A DNA stretch of 64,000 bases, taken from Apodospora peruviana. Taxonomy: Eukaryota; Ascomycota; Sordariomycetes; Sordariales; Lasiosphaeriaceae. The translations under genes and the position numbers were made by a program. This document shows, in pieces, positions 46,901-57,333 of the stretch. Positions within the stretch are counted from its first letter, which is position 1. Every line of letters begins with the position of its first letter. The DNA lies in NCBI GenBank assembly GCA_033439685.1, contig JAUEDM010000006.1:3224001-3288000 (forward strand), written 5' to 3'. The notes below the pieces were generated by a model. It was not told the DNA's origin. It saw nothing but the letters and a program-made list of their open reading frames with translations, and made no database searches.

Positions 46901-47895
46901 CCGGACTTGAGACGGTTCATGAACTTGGGGAAGTTGGCATAGTCGACGCTCCGGCCGCCGCGATCGTCCGCCTCGGGGTATTCCCAGTCCAGGTCGACGC
47001 CGTCGAAGCCATACGTAGACATGAAAGAGGTGAGGGACCTGATGAAGGTCTGCTGTCGCGGGATGGACGCCGCCAGGTCCGAGAAGGTGGTTCGCGTGGC
47101 GAAGCCCGGGTCGTTGAACGTCCACCCGCCGATGGCGACAAACACTTTTAGGTCTGGGTCTTTCTGTTTGACCAGCATGAGACGCTTGTAGGTGTTGATG
47201 TCGGCCGAGTCCACCGGCTGCACCTGGAACGTCTTGGGGTCGATGGTGGCAAAGGCAAAGTTGATGTGCGTGTATACTCCGACGGGGATCTGCTCGGGGT
47301 AGATCTTGTTGCATGGCCGGTTGTTGACCCATCCCTCGTAATAGCCGATTACGCGCGACACGCCGCTGTCCTTGGAGCAAGAGGGTCTCTTGACTTTCTT
47401 GTCACCGCAAAAGTCCTTGGTGGTCTATGTTCTCATCGTCAGCTTTTTCTGGCTTGATAGGTCCAGATTCACATCGTGACACTCATTGGGTGATGTAACA
47501 AGGAAAAAGCACTCGGTCGACCACTTACTCCGCAGAAGCCGGATTTCGAACAACACACGTTTAGGGGGCACTGGTATTTTTCCGCCCACTGGGATCCGTA
47601 TCCGGGGTTGCATTCCGACTTTCTATCGCAGTCTGAAACGCAAACCTTCTTCTCGCAGTCTTTAATGATATCGTCAGCAGCTAGTTTCAACTTTGCATGC
47701 ATGGACATGAGATAATCAGTACGATAAAAACAGGCACGTAATATTGCACGTACAGTCGGGGCCATATCCACACCATCCATTCTTGTTACAGCACCCTAGA
47801 GCACAGCGGCTGGAGGCGCTGCAAGTCTGTGCCGCCGATTTGGTGACGAAAAGTAGCAGGTCGAGAATGAAAACGCCGCACAATATCCTCATCAT
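43939..47895 (-). CDS. GH18 chitinase with CBM18, subgroup C (killer-toxin-like)
   Basis: Exons 47895-47754, 47680-47529 and 47424-43939 give 1259 aa. Residues 1-22 are a signal peptide (MMRILCGVFILDLLLFVTKS). A hevein-type chitin-binding region (CALGCCNKNGWCGYGP and CPLNVCCSKSGFCG) precedes the GH18 domain, which starts at SRVIGYYEGW. The catalytic motif DGVDLDWE is at 239-246 with Glu246 as the proton donor. The SxGG-like strand (VFVAIGGW) and the YDMHGVWD and AFYGRSF motifs are present. A Cys-rich region of about 220 residues follows, as in subgroup C chitinases that resemble the yeast zymocin alpha subunit. The last 600 or so residues have no recognised domain. The acceptor of intron 1 is the least certain splice. 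The gene is divergent from a LysM gene, an arrangement known for this subgroup. Confidence 0.92.
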
Positions 47896-49009
47896 GGCTG
47901 CGACAGTTGACCGACAGGATGGCCAACGGCAGTCTTGAATCACAGGCCAGATAAAGGTTTAACTCAAGGTAAGAAAGATACTTGGCACGATGATGGTACC
48001 ATCCCGTCGGCCCACAAGCCGCTATACATACGTGCTTTAGATTTACGGAAGGGGGCAGACTGATCGTCCAATGCGGCCTCTGAAAGACGTTCCTTGGGAA
48101 CTCGAGTTTGGTGGCCGTGTTGTCTACTATGATGTCCTACCCTGAAAGAGACGAAATGAACCCATGCTGTCGAGATTCCGCTGCAAGGATCTAGTCTGCC
48201 TTCATCGTTGAAGACCTCATTAACGCTTGGTGGTCTGGCCCACCGGAACGATTCAGGCTCAGATCTTCATCCAGATGGGATTGACGATGCTGTGCGACGG
48301 TGGTAATGCACTCAGGTGGTACTGTCTTGGGAGTATAGGGTCTTTAGGACAACACATGATGGCGAGTGCGGGTACATCCTCCTAGTAGTAAGTAGCTAGA
48401 TAAAGAGCGATATACCCCGATGGAGGGTACTATAGTAGCTGAAATGCTGACATGCTTAGATCTCATACGCCCGCTAACATTTACTCTACCAAATAATGAA
48501 CTGAATTGTTGATATTAATTATCTCACCCAGCAAGTGGCACAAAAAATCATCCGGTTGACGATCATTTTGAGAAGTTCATCGCATATGCACGAGCGCTGG
48601 AAGTGTGTGCTGCTTTGTGCGGTAATAAACCGGCGCAGTCGGGTGATGTGAGTATATATATGGTGTCTACTGCGTCTACATATTACAGTGGTCCTTCTTG
48701 TACGACATGGGCACGTACGGCACACTTCTGATGTCTCTAATTTGGAGCCGTCGGTGGTAGTCACAGCGGCCCGGTGCTAGACTCGGACTCTTCATACTTA
48801 CCCGGTAAGCGGGCAGATGGGTGTGGGACTGCAGGGCACGCATCGGGAGATCCCTAGAGCTTGATTTCACGATATGGAAACACTACCAAGGTCTGGATTG
48901 TAATGGGGACGAGTGTTTTTGACCATCGCTGCGGAGTTTGTCGTTCTTCAAGAGCTTGGACACTTCCTCAAAATTTCAACTTCCTTTGGTATAGTACCAT
49001 AGACACACA
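47896..49009. promoter_or_regulatory. Shared promoter region of chitinase and LysM genes
   Basis: A 1.1-kb spacer between divergent start codons (47895 minus, 49010 plus). No reading frame is convincing. The arrangement allows co-regulation of chitinase and LysM genes, but specific binding sites were not identified. Confidence 0.4.
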
Positions 49010-50602
49010 ATGTTTCTCGAATGGACTTCGTTCATGCCAGCATTGCTGCTAGCCGGCGGTGATAGCCACCCCAGTTACGAAGGTTTCAAGTTCGAGAAAC
49101 GTGCAGACACGCCTCAGTCAAGCTTTGCAGTCTATCAACCTCTATCCCTCGACGGCCTCACGGCGCTGGGCGACGTCTGCGTGAAAGCCCTGTATGCGAA
49201 CATCACTTGTTCGGAATTTGTGCGCACTTTTATGAAACCAGGCTACAGGGGTTCCCCTGGGGACAAAGAGTTCACCGATTCAATCTGCACAGCCGAGTGC
49301 CAGGCGTCTCTGAAGAACTGGTTTGACTCGGTGTCGAGCGCGTGTGCAGGCAAGACGCTTCACGACGGGGTACCCCAGCGGTTGGGAGGTTACTTGTACG
49401 AAGGCTGGAACGAGACTTGCGTTCGCGATCCCAAGACTAAGGAGTACTGTAATGGTTGGTAGATATCCCAGAAGCTAGTTTCCAGTGGCTAACCTCTGAT
49501 AGATATCATCGACGGGTTCGCCGTGGTGTCCAACATCACACAGATGCCTCGTGACCAGCTCTGCTCGACTTGCTACGTCCGCCGTCTTGCCATGATGCAG
49601 GCATCGTCGTACTCGGTTTACAATGAAGACTACAAGAGGGAACTGGAGTATGTGTATGCGCAGTGCGGTGGCAAAGGACCAACTGACATGCCCCCATCGC
49701 CAAATGTCGTCCAGCAGCCGCCTCCAACACAAGCATACTGCGCCACGGGAACTAGATACAGAACCACGCAGGGTGACACCTGCGACTCAATTGCGTCCGG
49801 GGCCAACTTGTCGGCCGCAGCGCTATATATGAGCAACCAGGATCTCGTACGCGACTGCAGGAGCGTCACGGCTGGAACGAGCCTCTGTCTGCCGTTGCCT
49901 TGCGCTATCTACCGAGTCAACACCGGCGACAGTTGCATCAGTATCGAATCATCATTGGGACTTGCGGTGGGAAGTTTGCAGAGCTACAACGCCTGGATCA
50001 ACTCGGACTGCTCAAACCTCCAGCCGGCCACCGACTTTTACGGCAAGACCATCTGCGCGTCGCCTCAGGGGGGCGTATTTACCGGCACGCCAGCAAACAC
50101 TGGAGCACAGAGCACCCCTACCGGCGGTCAAGATGGAGGGCCGGGTTCGGGCAAGGGCGGTGGGAACGACGGCTACTATCGTAATCCGGTTGCGCCGCCT
50201 GCCGGAGTTGCAGTAGCTAAAGGGACGACGCGGAACTGTGGAAAGTGGCATGTTGTGGTCAGTGGCGATGACTGCGGTACGATAAGCATCAACGAGGGCA
50301 TCGAGTTCAACCTATTCGTACAGGTGAATCCGTCGCTATCAGCCGAGGGCTGCTCGGCGCTGCTGAAGCCCAACACGGCTGTCTGTGTTGGACCTACCCC
50401 GGAATGGGTGTCGGGAAGCGATCCTGTGACTGGCACGACGAACGGAGCGTCTTCAACTTCGACGTCAAGCTCAAAAAAGAGCTCCAGGTCTAGTAACAGT
50501 ACGAGTTCAACCACTGGGTCCAAGTTAGGGACGACAAAGACGGGGACGTCATCAAGTGTTAAGTCGGCTACTAGTTCTAGTTCTAGCTCCAGGAGGTCAT
50601 AG
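49010..50602 (+). CDS. Secreted protein with three LysM domains
   Basis: Exons 49010-49454 and 49503-50602 (48-bp intron, donor GTTGGT) give 514 aa. A short hydrophobic start (MFLEWTSFMPALLLAGG) may be a signal peptide. The N-terminal 230 residues form a Cys-containing domain of unknown type. LysM domains follow at about 250-300 (YRTTQGDTCDSIASGANL), 305-355 (YRVNTGDSCISIESSLGL) and 410-455 (HVVVSGDDCGTISINEGI). LysM folds bind chitin or other GlcNAc polymers. The C-terminal 60 residues are almost only Ser and Thr, likely O-glycosylated or wall-associated. Its chitinase neighbour suggests that it protects fungal chitin or assists the enzyme; that is inference from context. Confidence 0.88.
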
Positions 50603-50709
50603 ACCAGCAAGCTTTCGAGGAATTACAAATGATAGCTTATTTTTTCCGTAGAACCAACGACTGCAATGGAATGTCTCGGTCGTCCACCATCAGCTGTAAC
50701 CGTGATGGT

Positions 50710-51672
50710 TCAGATAAACTCCAAAATACCACCATCTCGAATCCTCACGCTTACAGTGTCTCCCAAGGTCTGGCTAGTAGCCCCTGGGCCGCCGTCCCAC
50801 ATGACAGCAGCATCGCCATCCTTCATTGGCGGTGCGAAACGCGATAACTCCTCACCCTCTATATCTTCCCACAGCTTATTAAGACTGTCAAGACAAGCGA
50901 TCATGGCCCCGAAGTCGCGCTGCGGGCCTATGCGTGGATGCGGCCCATGCCGTGATGCGTCGTGGTCCACCTCTACGACCTTGATCAACCCAGTAGTCTT
51001 GTCATGCTGTCGTATCGCCTGCTGCTGTAAGACTTGGTCATCGACGTAGAGAAACACGTGGTTCCGGTGGAGGTTTGCCTCTCTCCTCGTGAGCTGATGT
51101 TCGTCATCTCCCATCCCACCAGCAGCGGCGGCCTCGATGGCTTCTACCTCGCGCTTTGCGATCTCGCGCACAGAATCCATACTCGCACCGCCGAGCGTCC
51201 GCTCATCTTCTCTCGTGTCCAAGTGGAATAAAGAGGCTAATTGATGACACACTGCCACGTGCTCGGGATCGACTTGCTCGTCGGGTCGAAATATACTGGG
51301 CTGTGCCAGCGCAAGAATTGAGGTTTGCACTGCAGACTGAATTTGGCCGAGCAGCGACTGCCAGAGCTCATCGGATCCGGGTCCGTAGGCAGTCCGATAG
51401 ATGACGAAGCCCCATTGCAGGCGTGGTTGTCCGGGTGGTCCGTCGCGGACGAGGTGTTCGAAGTGGCGTTTTGCGGCCCGTACATTGCCCGACATGACCA
51501 TGATGACGATGACTTGATCGCAGTGGTTCTTTCTGTATGTGAAGGTAGATGACCGGAGTGATGAGAAATGGCACTCGGCGAACTCACAAGGCCGAGAACA
51601 TGCAACGGGTAAACCGGGTTTCTGCCTAGAGGAGTAAGAGGTAAAGGTAATTAGTGGCGTAGTAATTGACAT
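50710..51672 (-). CDS. Conserved-looking hypothetical protein
   Basis: A continuous 320-codon frame. The first 57 residues are poor in protein-like features, so the true start may be the Met at 51501 (MVMSGNVRAAKRHFEHLV), giving about 263 aa. The rest is compact: LQWGFVIYRTAYGPGSDELW, an acidic segment, then RNHVFLYVDDQVLQQQAIRQ and LIKVVEVDHDAS. It has no signal peptide, membrane segment or recognised motif. Fungal genomes hold many short cytosolic proteins with this WGFVIYRT-type start, function unknown. It lies between the two LysM genes and is transcribed toward the first of them. Confidence 0.65.
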   Translation of the reverse strand: MSITTPLITFTSYSSRQKPGLPVACSRPCEFAECHFSSLRSSTFTYRKNHCDQVIVIMVMSGNVRAAKRHFEHLVRDGPPGQPRLQWGFVIYRTAYGPGSDELWQSLLGQIQSAVQTSILALAQPSIFRPDEQVDPEHVAVCHQLASLFHLDTREDERTLGGASMDSVREIAKREVEAIEAAAAGGMGDDEHQLTRREANLHRNHVFLYVDDQVLQQQAIRQHDKTTGLIKVVEVDHDASRHGPHPRIGPQRDFGAMIACLDSLNKLWEDIEGEELSRFAPPMKDGDAAVMWDGGPGATSQTLGDTVSVRIRDGGILEFI

Positions 51673-52219
51673 GTCATTGACATGTCGGTCACGGTTTATC
51701 CGGCTGCAAGGGCTTTGACTAGGGAAGGTTATTGATGGGGCAGTCCGATTGTTCGTGCCACATTCTTGACCACCACCCCACCCTTGTTACTCATTGGCCA
51801 TTGCCCTCCACCCACCCACACCCAAGTGAAAGCTACCTTCGGTAGGTACTTATATCGATAATAGCCAGGCGATTTGCCAGGTTACACAAAGGACATAGGG
51901 CCTCAATGAATCACTTTCAAACTCATCCTACATGCAAGGTCCTTTTGAACTCGATGCAATTCAGTTAATGTTTAATATGTGCTCATCTCGAATGAGCATG
52001 TGCTGCGGTGCAAATGGAAGTTGTGGGTAGGAACTGACTCAAGATCATCCTTCAGCAGAATACTCCACAGTCTGCTTAATATTCTCGTGCAGTAGCAAGC
52101 GTATAAGAGAGTTCTGAAGAGCTGCATTGATGACATGAAGGTAGTGTAGGCAAGCATTTGTACTCTGGACGTATATTTCACACTCGACTAGCTGGTAATC
52201 CTTCGTCATTACTGAAACG
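51673..52219. other. Intergenic region
   Basis: About 550 bp between divergent genes. It contains only promoter sequence as far as I can see. Confidence 0.45.
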
Positions 52220-53176
52220 ATGTATCCAGGACAACTCGCAAGCCACCTTACCTGGCTAATCAGCGCAGCCACTGCCTTCAAACTGCCCAGTGTCAAGCGT
52301 CAGGATGGTCCTGTTGATCCCACCACCGCCAAGGACTGCACCTATTTCGATACAGCCCTCGACAAAACCTACACCTGCAAATATTTCGAAACCACATGGA
52401 GTGTGTCGCACGCCGACTTTCTCGACTGGGTAAGTACTTGCCTGCCTGTGCCTATCACTCTCCTACGTAGGACACGTTACTGACCACTCCGTCTACAATG
52501 GTATCAGAATCCCAGTGTAAAAGCCGACTGCAGCGGCATCAAAGTCGGCAACTCGTACTGCATCGAGGTCAACAATGGCCTCCCCCGACTTACCACCACA
52601 TCCAAATTGCCCACCCCGACTCCAACTTCAGCATCAACAAGGCGAACCACGTCTACAAGTATCATCACAACTACTACCGCCAGACCCTCCGGTCCGGAAC
52701 CAACCCAGCCGGGCATAACCGCCTCCTGCAACGCCTTCTACAAAGCCGTACCGGGCGACTCCTGCTGGGCCATCGTCAACGAAATCTATCACAACGCCTT
52801 CAGTCTGTCCGATTTCTACGCCTGGAACCCCGCCGTCGGCACCGATTGCCGCTCCCTGCTGGTCGACTTTTACTACTGCGTCGGCGTACCGGGCACGCCA
52901 ACCGTAACCAGGGGACCGACGACGAGTCCAAAGACGACAACAACAACGGCGACGGTTAGCATCTGCACTAACCGCTCGGCGCCCCCCGAGCCCACTCAGC
53001 CCGGGACGGTGTGTCCGTGCAAGCGGTGGCATGTGGTGCAGTCCGGCGATACGTGTGCCAAGTTGGAGGCGCAGTATGGGGTCAGCGAGGCGAACTTCTT
53101 GAAGTGGAACACGCAGGTGGGCGGGAAGGCTTGTGGTTCGTTGTGGGCTGGATATAGTGTCTGCGTTGGGGCGTGA
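52220..53176 (+). CDS. Secreted protein with LysM domains
   Basis: Exons 52220-52429 and 52508-53176 (78-bp intron) give 292 aa. The start MYPGQLASHLTWLISAATAF is a likely signal peptide. A first, divergent LysM spans the intron (YTCKYFETTWSVSHADFLDW then NPSVKADCSGIKVGNSYC). Two clear LysM domains follow: FYKAVPGDSCWAIVNEIYHN with WNPAVGTDC, and WHVVQSGDTCAKLEAQYGVS with WNTQVGGKAC. Thr/Pro-rich linkers separate them. LysM domains bind chitin oligomers; secreted fungal LysM proteins can hide chitin from plant or other receptors. The gene is part of the chitin cluster with the chitinase and the first LysM gene. Confidence 0.9.
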
Positions 53177-53809
53177 TCTGGTCATGTATTTTGCCTAGCT
53201 TCCCTTCTTTTTCCTGTGCGGTTTTCTTTAAATTTACTAAATTTGAGAGTTTATTTAGCTGGTTGAGAATATGTACCGGATTTCTTGATACTCTAGTCTT
53301 TGGTAAACCACTCTCTTGCCAGATATCAATGAGAGGAAATGAAAAAAGACGAGTCAATTAATACAAATGAGTTTCCCTTACGGGCCTTGCATGATGGATC
53401 CTGCATAATAACATGACAAGTAGGCAAACAATTGGAAATAGCACGTATCACACCAATATAGCAAAAGGAATCCTCAAGCCCCGCAAAGGCCTAACTATCT
53501 AGACTATATGCCACTTTGGCACTTCGTGACAGCACGGAATCTGAATGACTCGGGATGCTCTAAACTAGGGCCTGGTTCACTTTCCGGCTGTCACTATGGT
53601 TAACACCAACTGGCAGACGCTCTAATGACCCTAAGGTTCAACCGCTTCAGCCCCCGACCAAAGGTAAACACTCAAGGACACATTGCTCCTCCTGATCCTG
53701 TCCTGCCCCTTTGATGTCTCCTTCCAAAATTCTTCACCATCCACCTACCTACATATCTATGTAACTTCCAGGTTGCATTGTTAGTCTTCTCGGCCATCTG
53801 ACCATTGTT
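53177..53809. other. Intergenic region
   Basis: About 630 bp of terminator and promoter sequence; no gene is supported. Confidence 0.45.
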
Positions 53810-54385
53810 ATGTCTCCGCGAAATAATCGAATAGCCTTCTCCCGGCTCCTCGACTCCTATCTTCCTCCTCCCATGTTATCAACGACAGCCCGATGGGAGC
53901 GCGACGCCCCGCCGACATTCGACGAATTCGTGTACCGAGTTAAATCGCACCGCGAAGCGCTCAACTGGGTCATGATGGACCTCCGCGACAGGTTCGAGTG
54001 GGTCAAGAGCATGCCGGCGCAGTTCACGTACACGTGCCCGCAACAGAACGGGAACTTATGGCAGGGAAGGCGCGGGCGCGCTCTCCAACTATATCCGCGG
54101 TACAACATCATCGACAGCATCGACGCACTGCTTCATGACATCAAGGTCGTGCGGACGCATATGGACAAGATCCACAGCATGAAGCTGCGCGAAGACCCCA
54201 TTGCTTTTGGCATCGAGGACCCCGACTTCACAGCAGTCATGTATGGGGAGGTGTGCGAGATGTTCGAAAAGGTTTTCGTGGTGAGACAGCTGAGGATAGC
54301 GACTGGTGTTCAGCCGGAAGGGGGGAGGGAGTGGCCGCGAGGGGGAAAGTGGTGCTGCGCGTTGCTGTGCGCATTTAACATATGA
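53810..54385 (+). CDS. Hypothetical protein, 191 aa
   Basis: Single-exon frame from a proper ATG. The product is helical and soluble: an Arg-containing start, then FDEFVYRVKSHREALNWVMM, DLRDRFEWVKSMPAQFTY and a C-terminal helix DFTAVMYGEVCEMFEKVFVV. The end becomes Gly/Cys-rich and less natural (WPRGGKWCCALLCAF), so a 3' intron could be missing. No family is recognised. Confidence 0.55.
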   Translation: MSPRNNRIAFSRLLDSYLPPPMLSTTARWERDAPPTFDEFVYRVKSHREALNWVMMDLRDRFEWVKSMPAQFTYTCPQQNGNLWQGRRGRALQLYPRYNIIDSIDALLHDIKVVRTHMDKIHSMKLREDPIAFGIEDPDFTAVMYGEVCEMFEKVFVVRQLRIATGVQPEGGREWPRGGKWCCALLCAFNI

Positions 54386-54550
54386 ATATAAATTATTAAA
54401 TGAAGATAAAAATACATTCTAACACCAGAAAAAGGCCCCAAACACGGCAAGATTATCTCTTTGACTGACTGGCTGGTGTGGACGAAAGTCCTACCCCTTG
54501 TTCCCACCCCGACCGACCAACCTGCTGCCGCACCATGATAATCGCGTCTA

Positions 54551-55321
54551 CTATAGCATCAAAATCATCGCCTCGATCTTCGCCGGCAGCTCCTCCATCC
54601 CGCCCTCCAGAAAGACATCAAACTCGCCCCTGACCGTGTCCATATCCTCGTCCACGTCGTCCGTCCACCGATGCACATAAATCGTCTTCATGCCGCACTC
54701 CTTCGCCCCGCGGAGGTCATACGCGTGCGCAGCAACCAGGACCACCTCCTCGGGCTGCAACTTAACCAGCTCCAGCCCCTTGGCGTACGCTTTGGGGTCG
54801 GGCTTGTACACGCCCAGCAGCTGGCTGGAGAAGAGCATGTCGAAGCTGAGCCCCGACGATCTGGTCAGGTCGAGTTGGAGGCGAGTGGTGCCGTTGGCGT
54901 GGACAAAGACTTCGAGCCCCAGATCGCGACGGATGGTCTGGATCGCTTTTGGGACCTCGGGCCAGGCGGGCTGGTTGTGCCAGGCCGATATCATGCGCTG
55001 TTTTGTTTCAGACGTATCAAAGTCGGCCTTTTGGGCGTCGGACAGAGTCACACTCTCCAGAGGATCGTCACGGAGGATGTGCTCGAGCGTGCGCGCTAGG
55101 GTGGTGTCGATGTCTTCAGGGCCGAGGTCTTGCTGGACGCGGAACGAGTTGGACATGAAGTACCGGCGGCGCCATTCGAGCGCGAGTTTGGAGGCGTCTG
55201 ATTGGGAAACCGAGGGCGGGAAGGAGGCTGTTACGGACTTGTGCCAGTCCAGACAGGTGCCCATGAAGTCGAAGAAGACGGCTTTGATTTTTTGGGGCCG
55301 TTGGGGTGATGTTGGAGACAT
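54551..55321 (-). CDS. HAD-superfamily hydrolase (haloacid dehalogenase type II-like)
   Basis: Single exon, 256 aa from the ATG at 55321. Motif I is AVFFDFMGTCLDW; the first Asp is the nucleophile of HAD enzymes. The second acidic position reads MGT rather than DGT, as in the dehalogenase-like branch. Motif II (VFVHANGTTRLQL), motif III Lys (GVYKPDPKAY) and a motif IV-like stretch (VVLVAAHAYDLRGAKECGM) follow in order. The HxxD pattern in motif IV is typical of 2-haloacid dehalogenase-like proteins. Likely cytosolic; the substrate cannot be named. Confidence 0.88.
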   Translation of the reverse strand: MSPTSPQRPQKIKAVFFDFMGTCLDWHKSVTASFPPSVSQSDASKLALEWRRRYFMSNSFRVQQDLGPEDIDTTLARTLEHILRDDPLESVTLSDAQKADFDTSETKQRMISAWHNQPAWPEVPKAIQTIRRDLGLEVFVHANGTTRLQLDLTRSSGLSFDMLFSSQLLGVYKPDPKAYAKGLELVKLQPEEVVLVAAHAYDLRGAKECGMKTIYVHRWTDDVDEDMDTVRGEFDVFLEGGMEELPAKIEAMILML

Positions 55322-56014
55322 GATTGATTGGGACAAGTCGTTTAAGCGGGCTGTAAATGTGTTGTGAGAGTGATCAAACTGAATGTTGGGCTTTACAAGA
55401 AAGAGTTGTTTGTCGTCTTTTTCAAGTTTCCTCTTGTGCCGATGATATCATTGCAGGCATTCGTAACCTGTATCCCGTATATAGGATAGGGCGTGCTCTG
55501 TACTTGCCCAGTTGCCCCGTATTGCTGCAAGGTTTCTGACATGATCCTTGTGCCGCAGCTTGGCCGTAGGGCGTGACAACTGAAAAGGCGTGATAAACAG
55601 GATTCGGGGAATCCACCGTGCCGAGTTCCGAACGTCGATCCCTTTTCATCTACCTACCAACCGACATAATCGCATTCTTGAAGAAATCCGAAAGATTGTA
55701 TAGCAATAGAAAAGGCGCCCGGATGGGCCCCCTGAATAGCAATATTTTGGAGGAACATGAAAGCAAATTCGGCGTCGAGGACCGCCTCACGAGTCATGGC
55801 TTGAAATGGCGGAGCTAGGCCCAACAAAGAAGGTCCAGCTGTGATGTAGGAAGCGGCCAGTAAAAAAGCATGTCGTGCGGAGGGCGTTTTTATGTTACGC
55901 GAAAATTATCTCCAACGGAACATTTCAGTTGCCAGTGGCTAGGTACATAAACAGCTTTTCAGATCTACCAGACACAAGCTATTTCGACGGACAATTTAGT
56001 TGCACTCTTTCAAC
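55322..56014. other. Intergenic region between divergent genes
   Basis: About 690 bp with the promoters of the HAD gene and the acetyltransferase gene. No gene is supported. Confidence 0.45.
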
Positions 56015-56698
56015 ATGGCAACTCCAACAACCAACAATGAATCCGCTACCACCACCGGTCAAAACACTAGTGTCCTAGAGCCCATGGACCTCCACAACAC
56101 CGTCCAGTTCGACGAGCTCCTCCGGCAGCGTGTCCTCTGTGGGTGGGACTCGACCGCCTCCGTCCTCGAAGGTTGGAGGGATGCCATCGACGCCGGCACG
56201 CACGACTTTTTTTGGGTCGTCCCGCCAGACTTGCTGCCGCACCAGTCCGCCCCGCCGCAGCGCTACGCAGGCCACATCTGCATGGTCAACCAGACCGAGA
56301 CTGTTGACGGCACCCTGAGACCAACCCGGCATGTTTGTGAGCTGTTCATCCTGCCCGAGCACCGGCGTGGTGGGCTGGGCAAGGCGGCGGTCCGCGCGCT
56401 CGAGGCTTGCGCCAGGGCCGAGCCATACGGGTCGTCCGACGTGAAAAGAATGACGCTCAACGCCATCAGCAAGCGGTATTTTGAGGACGAGAGCGAGGAG
56501 TGGATGGGTTTGGCGAAGAAGGTGTACGGAAAGCTTGGCCTGGAAATGCCAACCCGGGGGCACACGAACGAGGACTGGTATAACCGGATGGGGTACGTCA
56601 AGTACGCTGAGCAGGAGGCGTATCCGACGGGGGAGTACAGAGCGGACGGGACGGAGTATAAGTTTGTTTCGGTTTCGTTGAGGAAGGAGTTGGTGTGA
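56015..56698 (+). CDS. GNAT-family N-acetyltransferase
   Basis: Single exon of 227 aa from the ATG at 56015. After a disordered start the GNAT fold is seen: GHICMVNQTETVDGTLRP (strands 2-3), VCELFILPEHRRGGLGKAAV (strand 4 and the acetyl-CoA pyrophosphate loop RRGGLG, the R/QxxGxG/A motif), and an AVRALEACARAEPYG helix. The C-terminal motif WYNRMGYVKYAEQEAYPTGE matches the usual GNAT motif B end. The acceptor substrate is unknown. Confidence 0.85.
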   Translation: MATPTTNNESATTTGQNTSVLEPMDLHNTVQFDELLRQRVLCGWDSTASVLEGWRDAIDAGTHDFFWVVPPDLLPHQSAPPQRYAGHICMVNQTETVDGTLRPTRHVCELFILPEHRRGGLGKAAVRALEACARAEPYGSSDVKRMTLNAISKRYFEDESEEWMGLAKKVYGKLGLEMPTRGHTNEDWYNRMGYVKYAEQEAYPTGEYRADGTEYKFVSVSLRKELV

Positions 56699-57145
56699 AG
56701 GGGATCGTGGTTTGGTGTTTCACTTTCTGGTTCATCGGCGAGTTTGTATCTGTTCGGCCACATAGCGATGCGAGACAACCAGTAGCTCAAGGTATGTAGA
56801 CCCAAAAATCACATAGACGTGCGTTGAATTTAATCTTTTGTCAGGTACCACATTCATCAGTCAGTGTCACGGTCTCGTCGCAACAACTGACACGTTTGGA
56901 TCCATTGAGCTGGTCACGGAATCAACAGCGCACAGAGCTGCGTTGATACGATACTCATTCAGTCTGGAAGAGACCTCAGGATGGCTACGACACAGTCATA
57001 AATCCGGCCCCTGTTGGTCGTGGTTACCAAGTATCCTCGAGAGCCCAGATGCGCCGAGTCAGCTCAGGTGGATCCGGTCCTGCCCTCTGAGCCACAATGC
57101 CCGCTAATAAACACAATTTACAAGTGAAAACGACTATATTCTGAA
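56699..57145. other. Intergenic region
   Basis: About 450 bp between the acetyltransferase gene and tRNA-Ser. No feature is seen. Confidence 0.45.
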
Positions 57146-57227
57146 GGCGTGGTGACAGAGTGGTCTAATGTGCATGACTTGAAATCATGTCTCTTCGGAG
57201 GCGTCCGTTCGAACCGGGCCCACGTCG
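57146..57227 (+). tRNA. tRNA-Ser (anticodon TGA), no intron
   Basis: The acceptor stem is GGCGTGG/CCACGTC. The D arm is ACA...TGT with loop GAGTGGTCTAA. The anticodon stem is CATGA/TCATG with loop CTTGAAA, anticodon TGA. The class II variable arm is TCTCTTCGGAGGC and the T arm is GTCCG-TTCGAAC-CGGGC. All arms pair. Confidence 0.93.
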
Positions 57228-57274
57228 ATATCCCAGAACAGGGAGTGTGAAATACCCCTTCAGCACCATCTTTT

Positions 57275-57276
<2 letters not shown>

Positions 57277-57328
<52 letters not shown>

Positions 57329-57333
57329 GGGGG
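57277..57333. repeat. Abrupt T31-G26 homopolymer junction
   Basis: Thirty-one T (57277-57307) are followed directly by twenty-six G (57308-57333). They start about 50 bp after the 3' end of tRNA-Ser, where an RNA polymerase III T-run terminator would be expected. Confidence 0.9.
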
